Shown here piece by piece: positions 15,160-22,982 of a stretch of DNA of 49,679 nt. Location of the stretch: assembly GCA_013388745.1 (NCBI GenBank), contig JACAER010000008.1:1-49679 (forward strand), in the 5' to 3' direction. Every line of letters begins with the position of its first letter. The first letter of the stretch is position 1. This DNA comes from Chloroflexota bacterium (lineage in GTDB: Bacteria > Chloroflexota > Anaerolineae > Aggregatilineales > Phototrophicaceae). Position numbers and translations under genes: made by a program. The notes beneath the pieces are model-generated. The model did not search any database, had not been told where the DNA came from, and was given only the letters and a program-made list of their open reading frames with translations.

Positions 15160-17070
15160 ATGTCGGTACTCCCGTTCCCGTCGTTTCTGGATGACATCAA
15201 AGAAAAGGGCTTGCGCAAAGCCGTTTTCGAAGGTGTGGACGAGGTGGTGGAACGCCTGACCGCGGGCATGAACATCCAGGATGTGCGTGAAGCCCTGCGC
15301 GGCGAAGCCCCCTCGCGCAAGCCCAACCCACGCCTGACACCGCACGCTGATGGCTTCTGGCTGCATATGCGCCCCAGTTATTTCCACAAGGACATGACCG
15401 GGCTGTATCCCACCTTCCGCCTGGGCTGGCTTTCGACCTATTTTGTGTTCTTCGAAACCATCACCGGCATCTTCCTGATGATCTGGTACACGCCCTCGCC
15501 CGAAATCGCTTACGGCAACATGCTCAACATCCTGAGCAACGTGCCGCTGGGGCAGTTGATGCGCGACCTGCACCGTCTGGGCGCAGAGGGGATGGTGTTG
15601 ATCGTCTGGTTGCACATGCTGCGCACGTTTTTAACCGGCAGTTACAAAAAGCCGCGCCAGTTCACCTGGTTCACGGGCGTCGTACTGCTGATCGCCACCA
15701 TGTTCCTCTCGTTCACCGGCTACCTGCTGCCCTGGGATCAGTTGGCGCTGTGGGCGGTGACCATCGGCGCGTCGATGGTCGAAGCCGCGCCGCCGCCGAT
15801 TGTCGGACAAACCTTGAACCTCTTGTTCCGCGGCGGGCCGGAACTGGGCGCTAACGGGCTGCTGCGCTTTTACCTGCTGCATGTGCTGCTCGTGCCCGCC
15901 GTGCTCTTCGTCTTTACGGGCGTTCACTACTACAAAGTGATCGTGCATGGCCACAGCCTGCCGCCGCAGAAAGAAAATATCGGCGAAGACACCGCCAAGC
16001 GCGTGCCGCTCGATAAGCGTGTCTACTTTATCCCCGACGTGCTCACCAGCGAAATGATGTGGATCGCCGTCACGACTTTTGTGCTGGTGGTGCTGTGCGT
16101 CTGGTTCTTCCACGCGCCGCTGGAAAACCACGCCGACCCGCAGGTGACGCCGCTGGGCACTACCGCCCCCTGGTACTTCCTGTGGATTCAGGGCGCGCTC
16201 AAGCTGGGCGATAAGGTCTTCTGGGGCATCATTTTCCCGACGCTGGTCATTATTCTGCTGATGGTCTGGCCGTATGTCGATACGCAGCCCAGCCGTCGCT
16301 ACGCGCACCGCCGCTTCGCCATTACGGTGTGCGCGCTGTTTGTCTCCATCATGACGATCCTGAGCTACATGGGGCTGCCGGAATACGGTGTGACGACTTC
16401 CGCCGACAGCGAGATCCGCCACGAATTGACGATGGAGCCGGCGCACAGCCATATTGGCATCATCCGCCCTGTGCCCTTCGAACAATTGGTGCCCGGCATC
16501 TATACCACGGAACAAATTCGCATCGAGCGCGAAGTCAACCCCGCCGATCTGCGCGATGATCTGGAGGTTTTTAACCAGCGCGTGGTTGATCTGGGGCATG
16601 CCGATGCCATCACAAGCGAAATGGGCACCCAGCAGCTTCCGCTGCAAGCTGGCTGGAGCTTCGATGTTGTCCCGGCAGACGCGCCGCTGCTGCATGAAGT
16701 GCTGGTCGAATTCTATGAGATGATGGAAGAAGAACGCCAGGAACTGCGCAACGGTTACGGCATCATCATCATCACCGAATCGCAGCCCAATCTGCGCCGC
16801 GTGGACGTGCTCATTCACTGGGAAGAAGTGCTGATTGATCGCGGGCATGTTGCGCTCGACGCCAACGGCAATTCCATCCCCTTGTTCTATCAGTTAGATG
16901 ATCAGGGCGCGCGGGTGCTGGACGACAATGGCCGCCCGGTGATTACTTCGACGCCGACACTCGACCCGAATGGCACACCGCTCAACGTCGAACCGATCGA
17001 GCGCATCACCAGCTCGCACATTTTCCTGCACCGCAGCGCCGAATACTTCCACAGACCGGGAGGTAACTAG
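15160..17070 (+). CDS. full-length cytochrome b (b6/subunit IV fused) with C-terminal extension
   Basis: This 636-residue membrane protein carries both the haem-bearing and the subunit IV-like parts. Helix B has His138 and His152 (13 residues between) and helix D His241 and His256 (14 between, the b6-type spacing). FLTGSYKKPRQFTWFTGVVL is very close to b6. The quinol-site motif that reads PEWY in mitochondria reads APWY here (336-339). After the last membrane helix, near residue 415, a soluble tail of about 200 residues has no recognisable domain and contains several acidic helices; typical cytochromes b end near residue 400-420. It oxidises menaquinol. The stop codon abuts the next gene's ATG. 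Confidence 0.94.
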   Translation: MSVLPFPSFLDDIKEKGLRKAVFEGVDEVVERLTAGMNIQDVREALRGEAPSRKPNPRLTPHADGFWLHMRPSYFHKDMTGLYPTFRLGWLSTYFVFFETITGIFLMIWYTPSPEIAYGNMLNILSNVPLGQLMRDLHRLGAEGMVLIVWLHMLRTFLTGSYKKPRQFTWFTGVVLLIATMFLSFTGYLLPWDQLALWAVTIGASMVEAAPPPIVGQTLNLLFRGGPELGANGLLRFYLLHVLLVPAVLFVFTGVHYYKVIVHGHSLPPQKENIGEDTAKRVPLDKRVYFIPDVLTSEMMWIAVTTFVLVVLCVWFFHAPLENHADPQVTPLGTTAPWYFLWIQGALKLGDKVFWGIIFPTLVIILLMVWPYVDTQPSRRYAHRRFAITVCALFVSIMTILSYMGLPEYGVTTSADSEIRHELTMEPAHSHIGIIRPVPFEQLVPGIYTTEQIRIEREVNPADLRDDLEVFNQRVVDLGHADAITSEMGTQQLPLQAGWSFDVVPADAPLLHEVLVEFYEMMEEERQELRNGYGIIIITESQPNLRRVDVLIHWEEVLIDRGHVALDANGNSIPLFYQLDDQGARVLDDNGRPVITSTPTLDPNGTPLNVEPIERITSSHIFLHRSAEYFHRPGGN

Positions 17071-18192
17071 ATGGGTTTCTTTTCCCGTTTCCTGAACGGA
17101 CAAATGCTCTTCGAGCGCATAGAGACGCGCATTCTGGTGGGTGTTGTCATGTTCGTAGGCACGCTGATCCTCGTAGGCTGGGTAGCGATCAACGAAACCG
17201 CACGTATGGCGGCCTTCGAGCAGCAGTTTAATGCGCGCGCGGTTGAACGCGGCGCCGCGCTGTATGTCTCCAACTGCGCAAGCTGCCACAACCCCGATGG
17301 CTACGGCCAGGCTAACCGCGCGCCGGCGCTCAACAACCCGCAGTTGTTCGGCTACGATTACTTCGCCAGCATCCGCAGCGAACGCCAAGACCTGCAAAAC
17401 GAACTGAACAACACCGAAACGCCGCCCACCGCCGAACGCACCGAAGCGCTTCAACTGCGGCTGGGCGAGCTGGACGCGCAGGAATTGCAGCTCCGCCAAC
17501 AGATGCAGCAGGCCACGCAGCGCGGCTATGACCCGGATCGCCCGGATCGGCTGCTCAATCTCGGTTGGGCGGGCAGCCGTCAGGCCTTCATCTTCACCAC
17601 GCTGGTGCATGGTCGCCCGGTCAGCATCAACTACTGGGGCGGCAATGTCATGGTGGCCTGGTCACAGCAGGCCGGCGGCCCGCTGCGCAACGACCAACTG
17701 CAAGACCTGACCAGCTTCATCATGAACTGGAATCGCGACTTTACGGTGGAAGACCTGCTCTCGGTGAACCAGTTCGCCATCGAACCGGTGGACCCGCGCT
17801 TCGCCACCGGCGGCGGCGCAGCGGGCGTCGGGCGTGACGGCGCTGCTGCTTATGCTGCTATCGGCGAACTGACCGGCGACCCGAATCGCGGCCAGTCGAT
17901 CTACAACGGCCAGGAACCGACTGCGCTGGGCTTCTACATGGCGTGCGCTACCTGCCACGCGGGCGGCAATGTCGGTCCGCTCACGACGGGCACCTGGACG
18001 CGCGTGCTCAACGAACGGCTGCCGGCGCTGCCGCAGTACACCAGCGGCGAAGAATACCTGGTGCACAGCATCGTCGCCCCCAACGAATACGTGGTGACGG
18101 GCTACGCCGGGATGCCGGATAACCTGGGCGACCAGATGGACGCGCAGGATTTGGTCGATCTGGTGGCCTTCCTGATGACCCAGGACCAGTAG
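17071..18192 (+). CDS. membrane-anchored dihaem cytochrome c of the bc-type complex
   Basis: The 373-residue protein has one N-terminal membrane helix (about 20-42) and two c-type haem motifs, CASCH at 69-73 and CATCH at 292-296. Between them lies a coiled, Gln/Glu-rich insert (about 100-160) and a stretch with WGGNVMVAWSQQAGGPL followed by the methionine-bearing end of the first cytochrome fold. The second fold ends with GYAGMPDNLGDQMDAQDLVDLVAFLM. It lies directly after cytochrome b with no gap, so it is most likely the c1/f replacement that receives electrons from the Rieske centre. Confidence 0.93.
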   Translation: MGFFSRFLNGQMLFERIETRILVGVVMFVGTLILVGWVAINETARMAAFEQQFNARAVERGAALYVSNCASCHNPDGYGQANRAPALNNPQLFGYDYFASIRSERQDLQNELNNTETPPTAERTEALQLRLGELDAQELQLRQQMQQATQRGYDPDRPDRLLNLGWAGSRQAFIFTTLVHGRPVSINYWGGNVMVAWSQQAGGPLRNDQLQDLTSFIMNWNRDFTVEDLLSVNQFAIEPVDPRFATGGGAAGVGRDGAAAYAAIGELTGDPNRGQSIYNGQEPTALGFYMACATCHAGGNVGPLTTGTWTRVLNERLPALPQYTSGEEYLVHSIVAPNEYVVTGYAGMPDNLGDQMDAQDLVDLVAFLMTQDQ

Positions 18193-18221
18193 CGCTTAGT
18201 TCAACTGAAGCAGTCGCAGCA

Positions 18222-18249
18222 ACAGGGGGCGGTGTCCCCCTGTTTTTTT
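18222..18249 (+). terminator. intrinsic terminator of the Rieske/cytochrome operon
   Basis: ACAGGGGG pairs perfectly with CCCCCTGT across a 6-base loop and is followed by seven T. It starts 30 bp after the dihaem cytochrome stop codon. Confidence 0.92.
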
Positions 18250-18331
18250 GCGCACACATGGGATTCGCGCCTGGCTTGCGGTACAATGGGCATCTCTGGA
18301 GCAAGATACGCACTCAAGGAGAAGCGCTATC

Positions 18332-18556
18332 ATGAAAACGCGCGCCGTGTTTTTCCGTATTATGCTGCTGGCGCTGCTGTGCGCGGCACTCCTGGGCGGC
18401 ACGCTGGCCTACGCTCAGGAAGAGGGCGTGCCGCCTGGCGTGGAGCAGCCGGCTTTCCCTGGTTTATCGGTGCTGGTGCTTTTGTTGGGCGGCGGCGCGG
18501 TCACGCTCGTCGGGTTGAGCATGATCGCGCGCGAATACTACCGCCAGAACGACTGA
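18332..18556 (+). CDS. small exported membrane protein of unknown function
   Basis: The 74-residue product starts at the ATG at 18332, which AAGGAG precedes by about ten bases. It has a signal-like hydrophobic stretch ending at AYAQE near residue 28, a short Pro-rich loop, and a second hydrophobic helix (LSVLVLLLGGGAVTLVGLSM) before a charged end (IAREYYRQND). It has its own leader after the operon terminator. I do not recognise the family; the position suggests an accessory respiratory subunit, which is only a guess. Confidence 0.65.
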   Translation: MKTRAVFFRIMLLALLCAALLGGTLAYAQEEGVPPGVEQPAFPGLSVLVLLLGGGAVTLVGLSMIAREYYRQND

Positions 18557-18590
18557 TTTTTAGAATTAGCCTGTTTTGTGGGGGGAAGAT

Positions 18591-18809
18591 ATGCCGGACG
18601 ACGACATCATCCGCGAACTCAACCGGCGTGTTTCGGCCTTGACTGACGAAAACGCTGAACTCAAAGTAGCCTTGCTCGATGCTTTTGTGGCCCTGGCCAA
18701 CAGCAGCGCGCGCGCCGGAGCCGAGCAGCTTTACGATCAGGTTTTGAATCGTATCATTGGCATTCTGGGGCTGACCGATGACGACATCAACGCCCTGCTG
18801 CGCGGGTAG
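18591..18809 (+). CDS. small hypothetical protein, helical
   Basis: The 72-residue protein begins at the ATG at 18591 preceded by a G-rich GGGGGAAG site. The first 40 residues (MPDDDIIRELNRRVSALTDE and on) look like a coiled coil; the end contains LTDDDINALLRG. It is soluble, with no signal sequence and no cysteines. It follows the small membrane protein by 34 bp and may be co-transcribed. Family not recognised. Confidence 0.6.
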   Translation: MPDDDIIRELNRRVSALTDENAELKVALLDAFVALANSSARAGAEQLYDQVLNRIIGILGLTDDDINALLRG

Positions 18810-18903
18810 CGGGGGTGACCGTCCTTAAGCCGCCGGCGCGGCGCTCTCTCTGGGCGGAATTTACTTTTTAGACAAAATTTGCGTGGGGCGCGCGCGCCGC
18901 CGC

Positions 18904-18912
18904 TGCTATGAT
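18904..18912 (+). promoter_or_regulatory. extended -10 promoter element for the antiporter gene
   Basis: TGCTATGAT fits an extended -10 box about 40 bases ahead of the antiporter start. No good -35 box stands at the right distance, as is common for extended -10 promoters. Confidence 0.4.
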
Positions 18913-18951
18913 AGGGCATGATGTCCGTGTAGTGTAGAACGAGGGACAACC

Positions 18952-19920
18952 ATGCTGCTGCATATAGGTTATATTGTCGTTGGCCTGTTCGGGCTGTATT
19001 TTGGCGGCGAATGGCTGATTAAAAGCGCGGCGCGGCTGGCGACGGCATTGGGCGTGCCGCTGCTGATCGTCGGACTGACGGTGGTCGCGCTGGGCACGTC
19101 TGCGCCCGAACTGGTGGTGAGCGTGAGCGCGGCGCTGCAAGGCTTCAGCGATATTGCGCTCGGCAACGTGATCGGCTCGAATATCGCCAACCTCAGCCTG
19201 ATTATCGGGCTGGCGGGGCTGGTCAGGCCGCTGCAAATCCGCATCAGCCTGATTAAGCGCGAGATTCCGGTGATGATCGGCATTTCGCTGGTGATGTTCG
19301 TCATGGCGCTGGATGGACAGATCAGCCAGGGCGAAGGGCTGGCGCTGGCATTGGGTTACATAGCGTTTTCCTATCTGCTCTACAAACTGCCCGCCGCGCC
19401 AGAACCCAACGAAGCGCTGTATGAAAGCGAAGTCGAAGCCGTCGAAGGCGCCCCGCCGCAGATCAGCCGCGCGCGCGAAACGCTGCGCCTGCTGGCCGGG
19501 CTGGCGCTGCTGGTGGGCGGCGCGCAGGCGATGGTCACCGGCGCGGTGGCGATTGCCCGCGATTTCGGCATCAGCGAACTGGTGATCGGGCTGACGCTGG
19601 TGGCTGCCGGCACCTCACTGCCGGAGATCGCCACCTGTGTGTTGGCGGCGCTGCGCGGCCACAGCGACATCGCTGTCGGCAACGCCATCGGCTCCAACAT
19701 CGTCAATATCCTGGTGATCCTCGGCGTGACAGCGCTGGTGCGTCCGGTTCCTGTTGACCCGGCGCTGTTGGGCTTTGAACTGCCGCTGATGCTGTTTTTT
19801 GCGGTGCTGCCGATCGCCTTTATTCTCGATCTGAAGTTAGCCCGCTGGCAGGCGGGGATGCTGCTGCTGGGCTATGGGCTGTTCGTGGCGGCCACATTAG
19901 AGCGTGCAGCCGAGTGGTAA
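18952..19920 (+). CDS. yrbG: calcium/sodium antiporter, CaCA superfamily (YrbG type)
   Basis: The 322-residue protein has two inverted halves of about five membrane helices each. The hallmark alpha repeats are clear: VVALGTSAPELVVSVSAALQ near 45-64 with GNVIGSNIANL after it, and LVAAGTSLPEIATCVLAALR with GNAIGSNIVNI in the second half. The acidic residues in GTSAPE and GTSLPE bind the cation. The cytoplasmic loop between halves (about 145-170) is short and acidic, as in bacterial members. It exchanges Ca2+ for Na+ or H+ across the inner membrane. The assignment is firm; the ion preference is by family only. Confidence 0.92.
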   Translation: MLLHIGYIVVGLFGLYFGGEWLIKSAARLATALGVPLLIVGLTVVALGTSAPELVVSVSAALQGFSDIALGNVIGSNIANLSLIIGLAGLVRPLQIRISLIKREIPVMIGISLVMFVMALDGQISQGEGLALALGYIAFSYLLYKLPAAPEPNEALYESEVEAVEGAPPQISRARETLRLLAGLALLVGGAQAMVTGAVAIARDFGISELVIGLTLVAAGTSLPEIATCVLAALRGHSDIAVGNAIGSNIVNILVILGVTALVRPVPVDPALLGFELPLMLFFAVLPIAFILDLKLARWQAGMLLLGYGLFVAATLERAAEW

Positions 19921-19970
19921 GGGCGAGTCCTGCCTGGCCTCTACGAATAACGCCCCTCGTTCTCATATTG

Positions 19971-20000
19971 TTGAAGTACTGGCGCGCGCGGCGTTATACT
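19971..20000 (+). promoter_or_regulatory. promoter of the FixH-like/polyferredoxin operon
   Basis: TTGAAG (19971-19976) and TATACT (19995-20000) are separated by 18 bp. The leader to the TTG start at 20115 is about 107 bases. Confidence 0.6.
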
Positions 20001-20114
20001 GATGAAACAAACAGACGCAGGCCGGTCGGGGGTTCAGCGCGGTGCCTAAGCTCTAAGGGCGCCGCGCGTCCCCGCTCTAATCATCCCCGACGGCCAGAGT
20101 GAGGAGCAAAGGTC

Positions 20115-20504
20115 TTGGATAAGCTGCTGCGCACGCTGATCTTGTTGTTTGTGCTGGTGATGGCCGCTTGTCGCCAGCCAGAAGCTACGCCCACGCCGTC
20201 GGTCAACCTCACGCTGGACATCGCCTATGAGCCGGCGCCGCCTGTCGTTGGGGCGGTGACGCTTGTCGTTACGGTGCTGGACGCCGCCGGGACGGCCGTG
20301 GACGGCGCGACAGTGGCCGTGCGCGGCGATATGGCGCACGCCGGCATGACGTCGATGGACGGCCAGACGGACGAGAGCGAAAACGGCGTGTACCGCATTC
20401 CTTTCGAATGGACGATGGGCGGCGATTGGATTCTGACCGTCACCGTCACGCTGCCAGATGGCACATCGGTTGTACAGGCCTTTAACGCCACGATCGGCAG
20501 TTGA
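20115..20504 (+). CDS. FixH/YtkA-like lipoprotein
   Basis: Translation likely starts at a TTG at 20115 with GAGGAGC upstream. The 129-residue protein has a lipoprotein signal (hydrophobic stretch then VMAAC, lipidated Cys near 19), a Pro-Thr linker, and a single beta-sandwich: VGAVTLVVTVLDAAGTAVDG, MAHAGMTSMDGQTDESENGVYRIPF, GGDWILTVTVTLPDG. This matches the FixH/YtkA fold, associated with copper handling and cbb3 oxidase maturation. Its stop overlaps the start of the polyferredoxin gene. The Met/His content (MAHAGMTSM) is compatible with copper binding. Confidence 0.75.
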   Translation: MDKLLRTLILLFVLVMAACRQPEATPTPSVNLTLDIAYEPAPPVVGAVTLVVTVLDAAGTAVDGATVAVRGDMAHAGMTSMDGQTDESENGVYRIPFEWTMGGDWILTVTVTLPDGTSVVQAFNATIGS

Positions 20505-20506
20505 CG

Positions 20507-22006
20507 ATGAACGCTCAGGTCTCGCCCGCCGCGCGCCGTGATGTGCTGCGGCTGCCGCTGTTGGGGCGCGCGCTGAAGTGGCGCTGGGGGCGGCTGCTGC
20601 TGCAAGTGCCGCTGCTGGCGCTGGCGCTGCTGCTGGTGTATGACGGCTTCACCGGCTCGGCGCTGGCCGCGCAAAATCTGGCGACGGTGCTGCCGTGGGT
20701 GCATTATCGCGGTGTGATCGTGCTGGCGCTGCTGCTGGCGGGCAACCTGTTCTGCATGGGCTGCCCGTTTACGCTGCCGCGCACGCTCGCCAAACGCCTG
20801 AGCAGCCGCGGCCCGCGCTTCCCGCGTTTGCTGCGCAATAAGTGGCTGGCGCTGGCGAATCTGCTGCTGCTGTTTTTCGTTTACGAATGGCTGGACTTAT
20901 GGGCCAGCCCGCTGCTGACGGCCTGGTTGATCGTCACTTATTTTGTGGCGGCCTTCGCGCTCGAAGCGCTGTTCAGCGAATCGCCGTTTTGCAAGTATGT
21001 GTGCCCGCTGGGGACGTTCAATTTCGTCTATTCGGCGCTGTCACCGCTGCAAATCACCACGCGCAGTCACGATGTCTGCCGGACGTGCGTCGGCAAAGAG
21101 TGTCTGAACGGCAGTTACAGCGCCGCGCCGCTCATCGTGATTGACCAGATCGGCGGCGACGGCCAGCCGACAGCCACGCACACGAACGGCCCGCGCGGCA
21201 CGCTCGGCTGCGGCACACAGTTGTTCGTGCCGCAGATCAAAAGCAATATGGACTGCATTTTTTGCCTGGACTGTGTGCGCGCCTGCCCGCATGATAACGT
21301 GGCGCTGGCTGGGCGCGCGCCCGGCGCGGAACTGACGCGCGCCGATGCGCTGCCCAAACGTTGGGATATGACGCTGCTGCTGGTGGCGCTGGCGTTTCTG
21401 GGCGTGGTCAACGCTTTCGGCATGGTGCCGCCAGTCTATGATCTACTGCAAAGCATCGGTCAGCCGCTTGTCGCGCTTGGCTGGAACGCGGCAGCGGCAG
21501 AAGCGTTGGGACTGCTGCTTGTGCTGCTGGGCGGCGGGGTGGCGCTGCCTGCCCTGCTGACGCTGGCGGCGGCTTCTCTCAGCCGCGCTTTGGGCCAAAA
21601 CGCGCTGGCGCTGCGCGAGACGGCGGCGGCCTTCGCGCCGGCCTTTGTGCCGGTGGGTCTCGGCATCTGGGCGGCGCACTACAGCTTCCACTTCCTGGTC
21701 GGCTTCTGGACAGTTATTCCGGTGTTTCAGAAGTTTCTGGCCGATCACGGCGCAACCATCACGCCCGATTGGTCGTGGGGCGGCGTGACGGATATGGCGC
21801 TGGTGGGGCTGGTACAGGGCGCGGCGCTGCTGGCAGGATTTGCGGCCAGCGGCTATCTGGCGCAGCGCACGGCCATGCGGCTCTACCGCCGCCGCGCCCC
21901 GCTGGCGATGCTGCCCTGGCTGGCGCTGATTTTGCTGCTGGCGCTGGCTGCGCTGTGGATTTTCAGCCTGCCGATGGAAATGCGGGGGAACGTCTTGTTC
22001 GGCTAA
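20507..22006 (+). CDS. membrane polyferredoxin of the CcoG/NapH/NosR type
   Basis: A TTG at 20501 is possible, but the ATG at 20507 is preferred. The 499-residue protein has several membrane helices and cysteine boxes: LFCMGCP near 83-88, CKYVCPLG near 163, CRTCVGKEC near 190 and a ferredoxin-like CIFCLDCVRACP near 249. About six more helices make up the C-terminal half. NapH, NosR and CcoG share this combination and pass electrons across the membrane or mature copper oxidases. Coupling to a FixH-like gene recalls fixG-fixH (ccoG-ccoH). No oxidase genes are nearby, so the partner is unknown. Confidence 0.82.
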   Translation: MNAQVSPAARRDVLRLPLLGRALKWRWGRLLLQVPLLALALLLVYDGFTGSALAAQNLATVLPWVHYRGVIVLALLLAGNLFCMGCPFTLPRTLAKRLSSRGPRFPRLLRNKWLALANLLLLFFVYEWLDLWASPLLTAWLIVTYFVAAFALEALFSESPFCKYVCPLGTFNFVYSALSPLQITTRSHDVCRTCVGKECLNGSYSAAPLIVIDQIGGDGQPTATHTNGPRGTLGCGTQLFVPQIKSNMDCIFCLDCVRACPHDNVALAGRAPGAELTRADALPKRWDMTLLLVALAFLGVVNAFGMVPPVYDLLQSIGQPLVALGWNAAAAEALGLLLVLLGGGVALPALLTLAAASLSRALGQNALALRETAAAFAPAFVPVGLGIWAAHYSFHFLVGFWTVIPVFQKFLADHGATITPDWSWGGVTDMALVGLVQGAALLAGFAASGYLAQRTAMRLYRRRAPLAMLPWLALILLLALAALWIFSLPMEMRGNVLFG

Positions 22007-22035
22007 AAAACGGGGGCAGGTTTTTGGCCTGCCCC
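22005..22035 (-). terminator. terminator of msrA, possibly bidirectional
   Basis: GGGGCAGG and CCTGCCCC form a perfect stem around a 7-base loop. On the minus strand it is followed by a run of six T, so it fits termination of msrA. On the plus strand it lies just after the polyferredoxin gene but lacks a T run. Confidence 0.85.
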
Positions 22036-22040
22036 GCGCG

Positions 22041-22580
22041 TTATTTCTTCAGCCGCTCAAGGTATTGCTTGCGGAATTTGGCGACTTTGGGGGCGATCAC
22101 CACGCGGCAGTAGCCCTGATACGGGTTATGGGCGAAATATTCCTGGTGATAGTCTTCGGCGCGCGTGTAGCTGTTGATGGCCGTCACTTCCGTCACCAGC
22201 TTATCTTTCCACAGGCCGGAGGCGTTGACTTCGGCAATCGTTTCTTCGGCGATCCGCTTCTGTTCCGGTGTGTGGTAGAAGATGACCGAACGATACTGCG
22301 GCCCGACATCCGCGCCCTGCCGGTTGAGCGTCGTCGGGTCATGGATAGTGAAGAACACGTCCAGCAGGTCCTTGAAGCTGACGACACTGGGATCGTACTC
22401 GATCCGCACGACTTCGGCGTGGCCTGTGCGGCCCGTGCAGACCTGTTCGTAGCTGGGGTTGACGACATGCCCGCCGGCATAGCCCGATTCGACTTCCAGC
22501 ACGCCTTTCAGATCATCGTACACCGCTTCCAGACACCAGAAGCAGCCGCCGCCCAGCGTGGCGATTTCCGTTTTGCTCAT
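22041..22580 (-). CDS. msrA: peptide-methionine (S)-S-oxide reductase
   Basis: The 179-residue protein carries the GCFWC active-site motif at 12-16, with Cys13 as the catalytic residue, followed by SGYAGGHVVNPSYEQVCTGRTGHAEVV and GPQYRSVIFYH, all diagnostic of MsrA. YHQEYFAHNPYQGYC lies near the end. The second Cys in the motif (GCFWC rather than the more common GCFWG) and the Cys near residue 158 could serve in resolving the disulfide. It reduces methionine-S-sulfoxide in proteins. No MsrB is fused or adjacent. Confidence 0.97.
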   Translation of the reverse strand: MSKTEIATLGGGCFWCLEAVYDDLKGVLEVESGYAGGHVVNPSYEQVCTGRTGHAEVVRIEYDPSVVSFKDLLDVFFTIHDPTTLNRQGADVGPQYRSVIFYHTPEQKRIAEETIAEVNASGLWKDKLVTEVTAINSYTRAEDYHQEYFAHNPYQGYCRVVIAPKVAKFRKQYLERLKK

Positions 22581-22643
22581 TGCGCTTCTCCCATAACGAT
22601 AACGCTATGCTCTATAGTCGCCATGAGGCGGGCGAACATTACA

Positions 22644-22907
22644 TCAACCGCGCTTGCGTTTAATGGCGCCCTTATGTTCGTTGACAATCGCTTCGGGCGC
22701 CATCGCTTCAAACAGGCGCATGGCGGCGAAAACAATCGTCAGGTCGTCGATCTGGCCGAGAATCGGGATGACGTCGGGCAGAATATCGAGCGGCGAGAGC
22801 ACATACAGCAGCGCGCCCACCGGAATCGCCTTGTAGGTCAGCGGCACGCGCTCATCGCGCAGCAGCCGCCATGTCAGTTGAATCTGGTCAAAGATGCTCT
22901 GAATCAT
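22644..22907 (-). CDS. DUF1232 (YkvA-like) small membrane protein
   Basis: The 87-residue protein contains LLYVLSPLDILPDVIPILGQIDDLTIVFAAM, the signature of the DUF1232/YkvA family (membrane helix with P-x-D-x-x-P-D). The basic end (KGAIKRKRG) probably stays in the cytoplasm. The function of the family is unknown. It lies between msrA and the glycosyltransferase on the same strand, with about 60-75 bp on each side. Confidence 0.85.
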   Translation of the reverse strand: MIQSIFDQIQLTWRLLRDERVPLTYKAIPVGALLYVLSPLDILPDVIPILGQIDDLTIVFAAMRLFEAMAPEAIVNEHKGAIKRKRG

Positions 22908-22982
22908 CGTTTTTCGCTTTCAGCACAACACGGATAGCTACGCTATTTAATACGCCGCTGGGCGCGTTTGGGTTGCAAAAAG

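Noticed and set aside
15631..16848. Minus-strand open frame of about 405 codons
   Set aside because: Antisense to cytochrome b, whose haem and quinone motifs are clear. Its composition is typical of a shadow frame.
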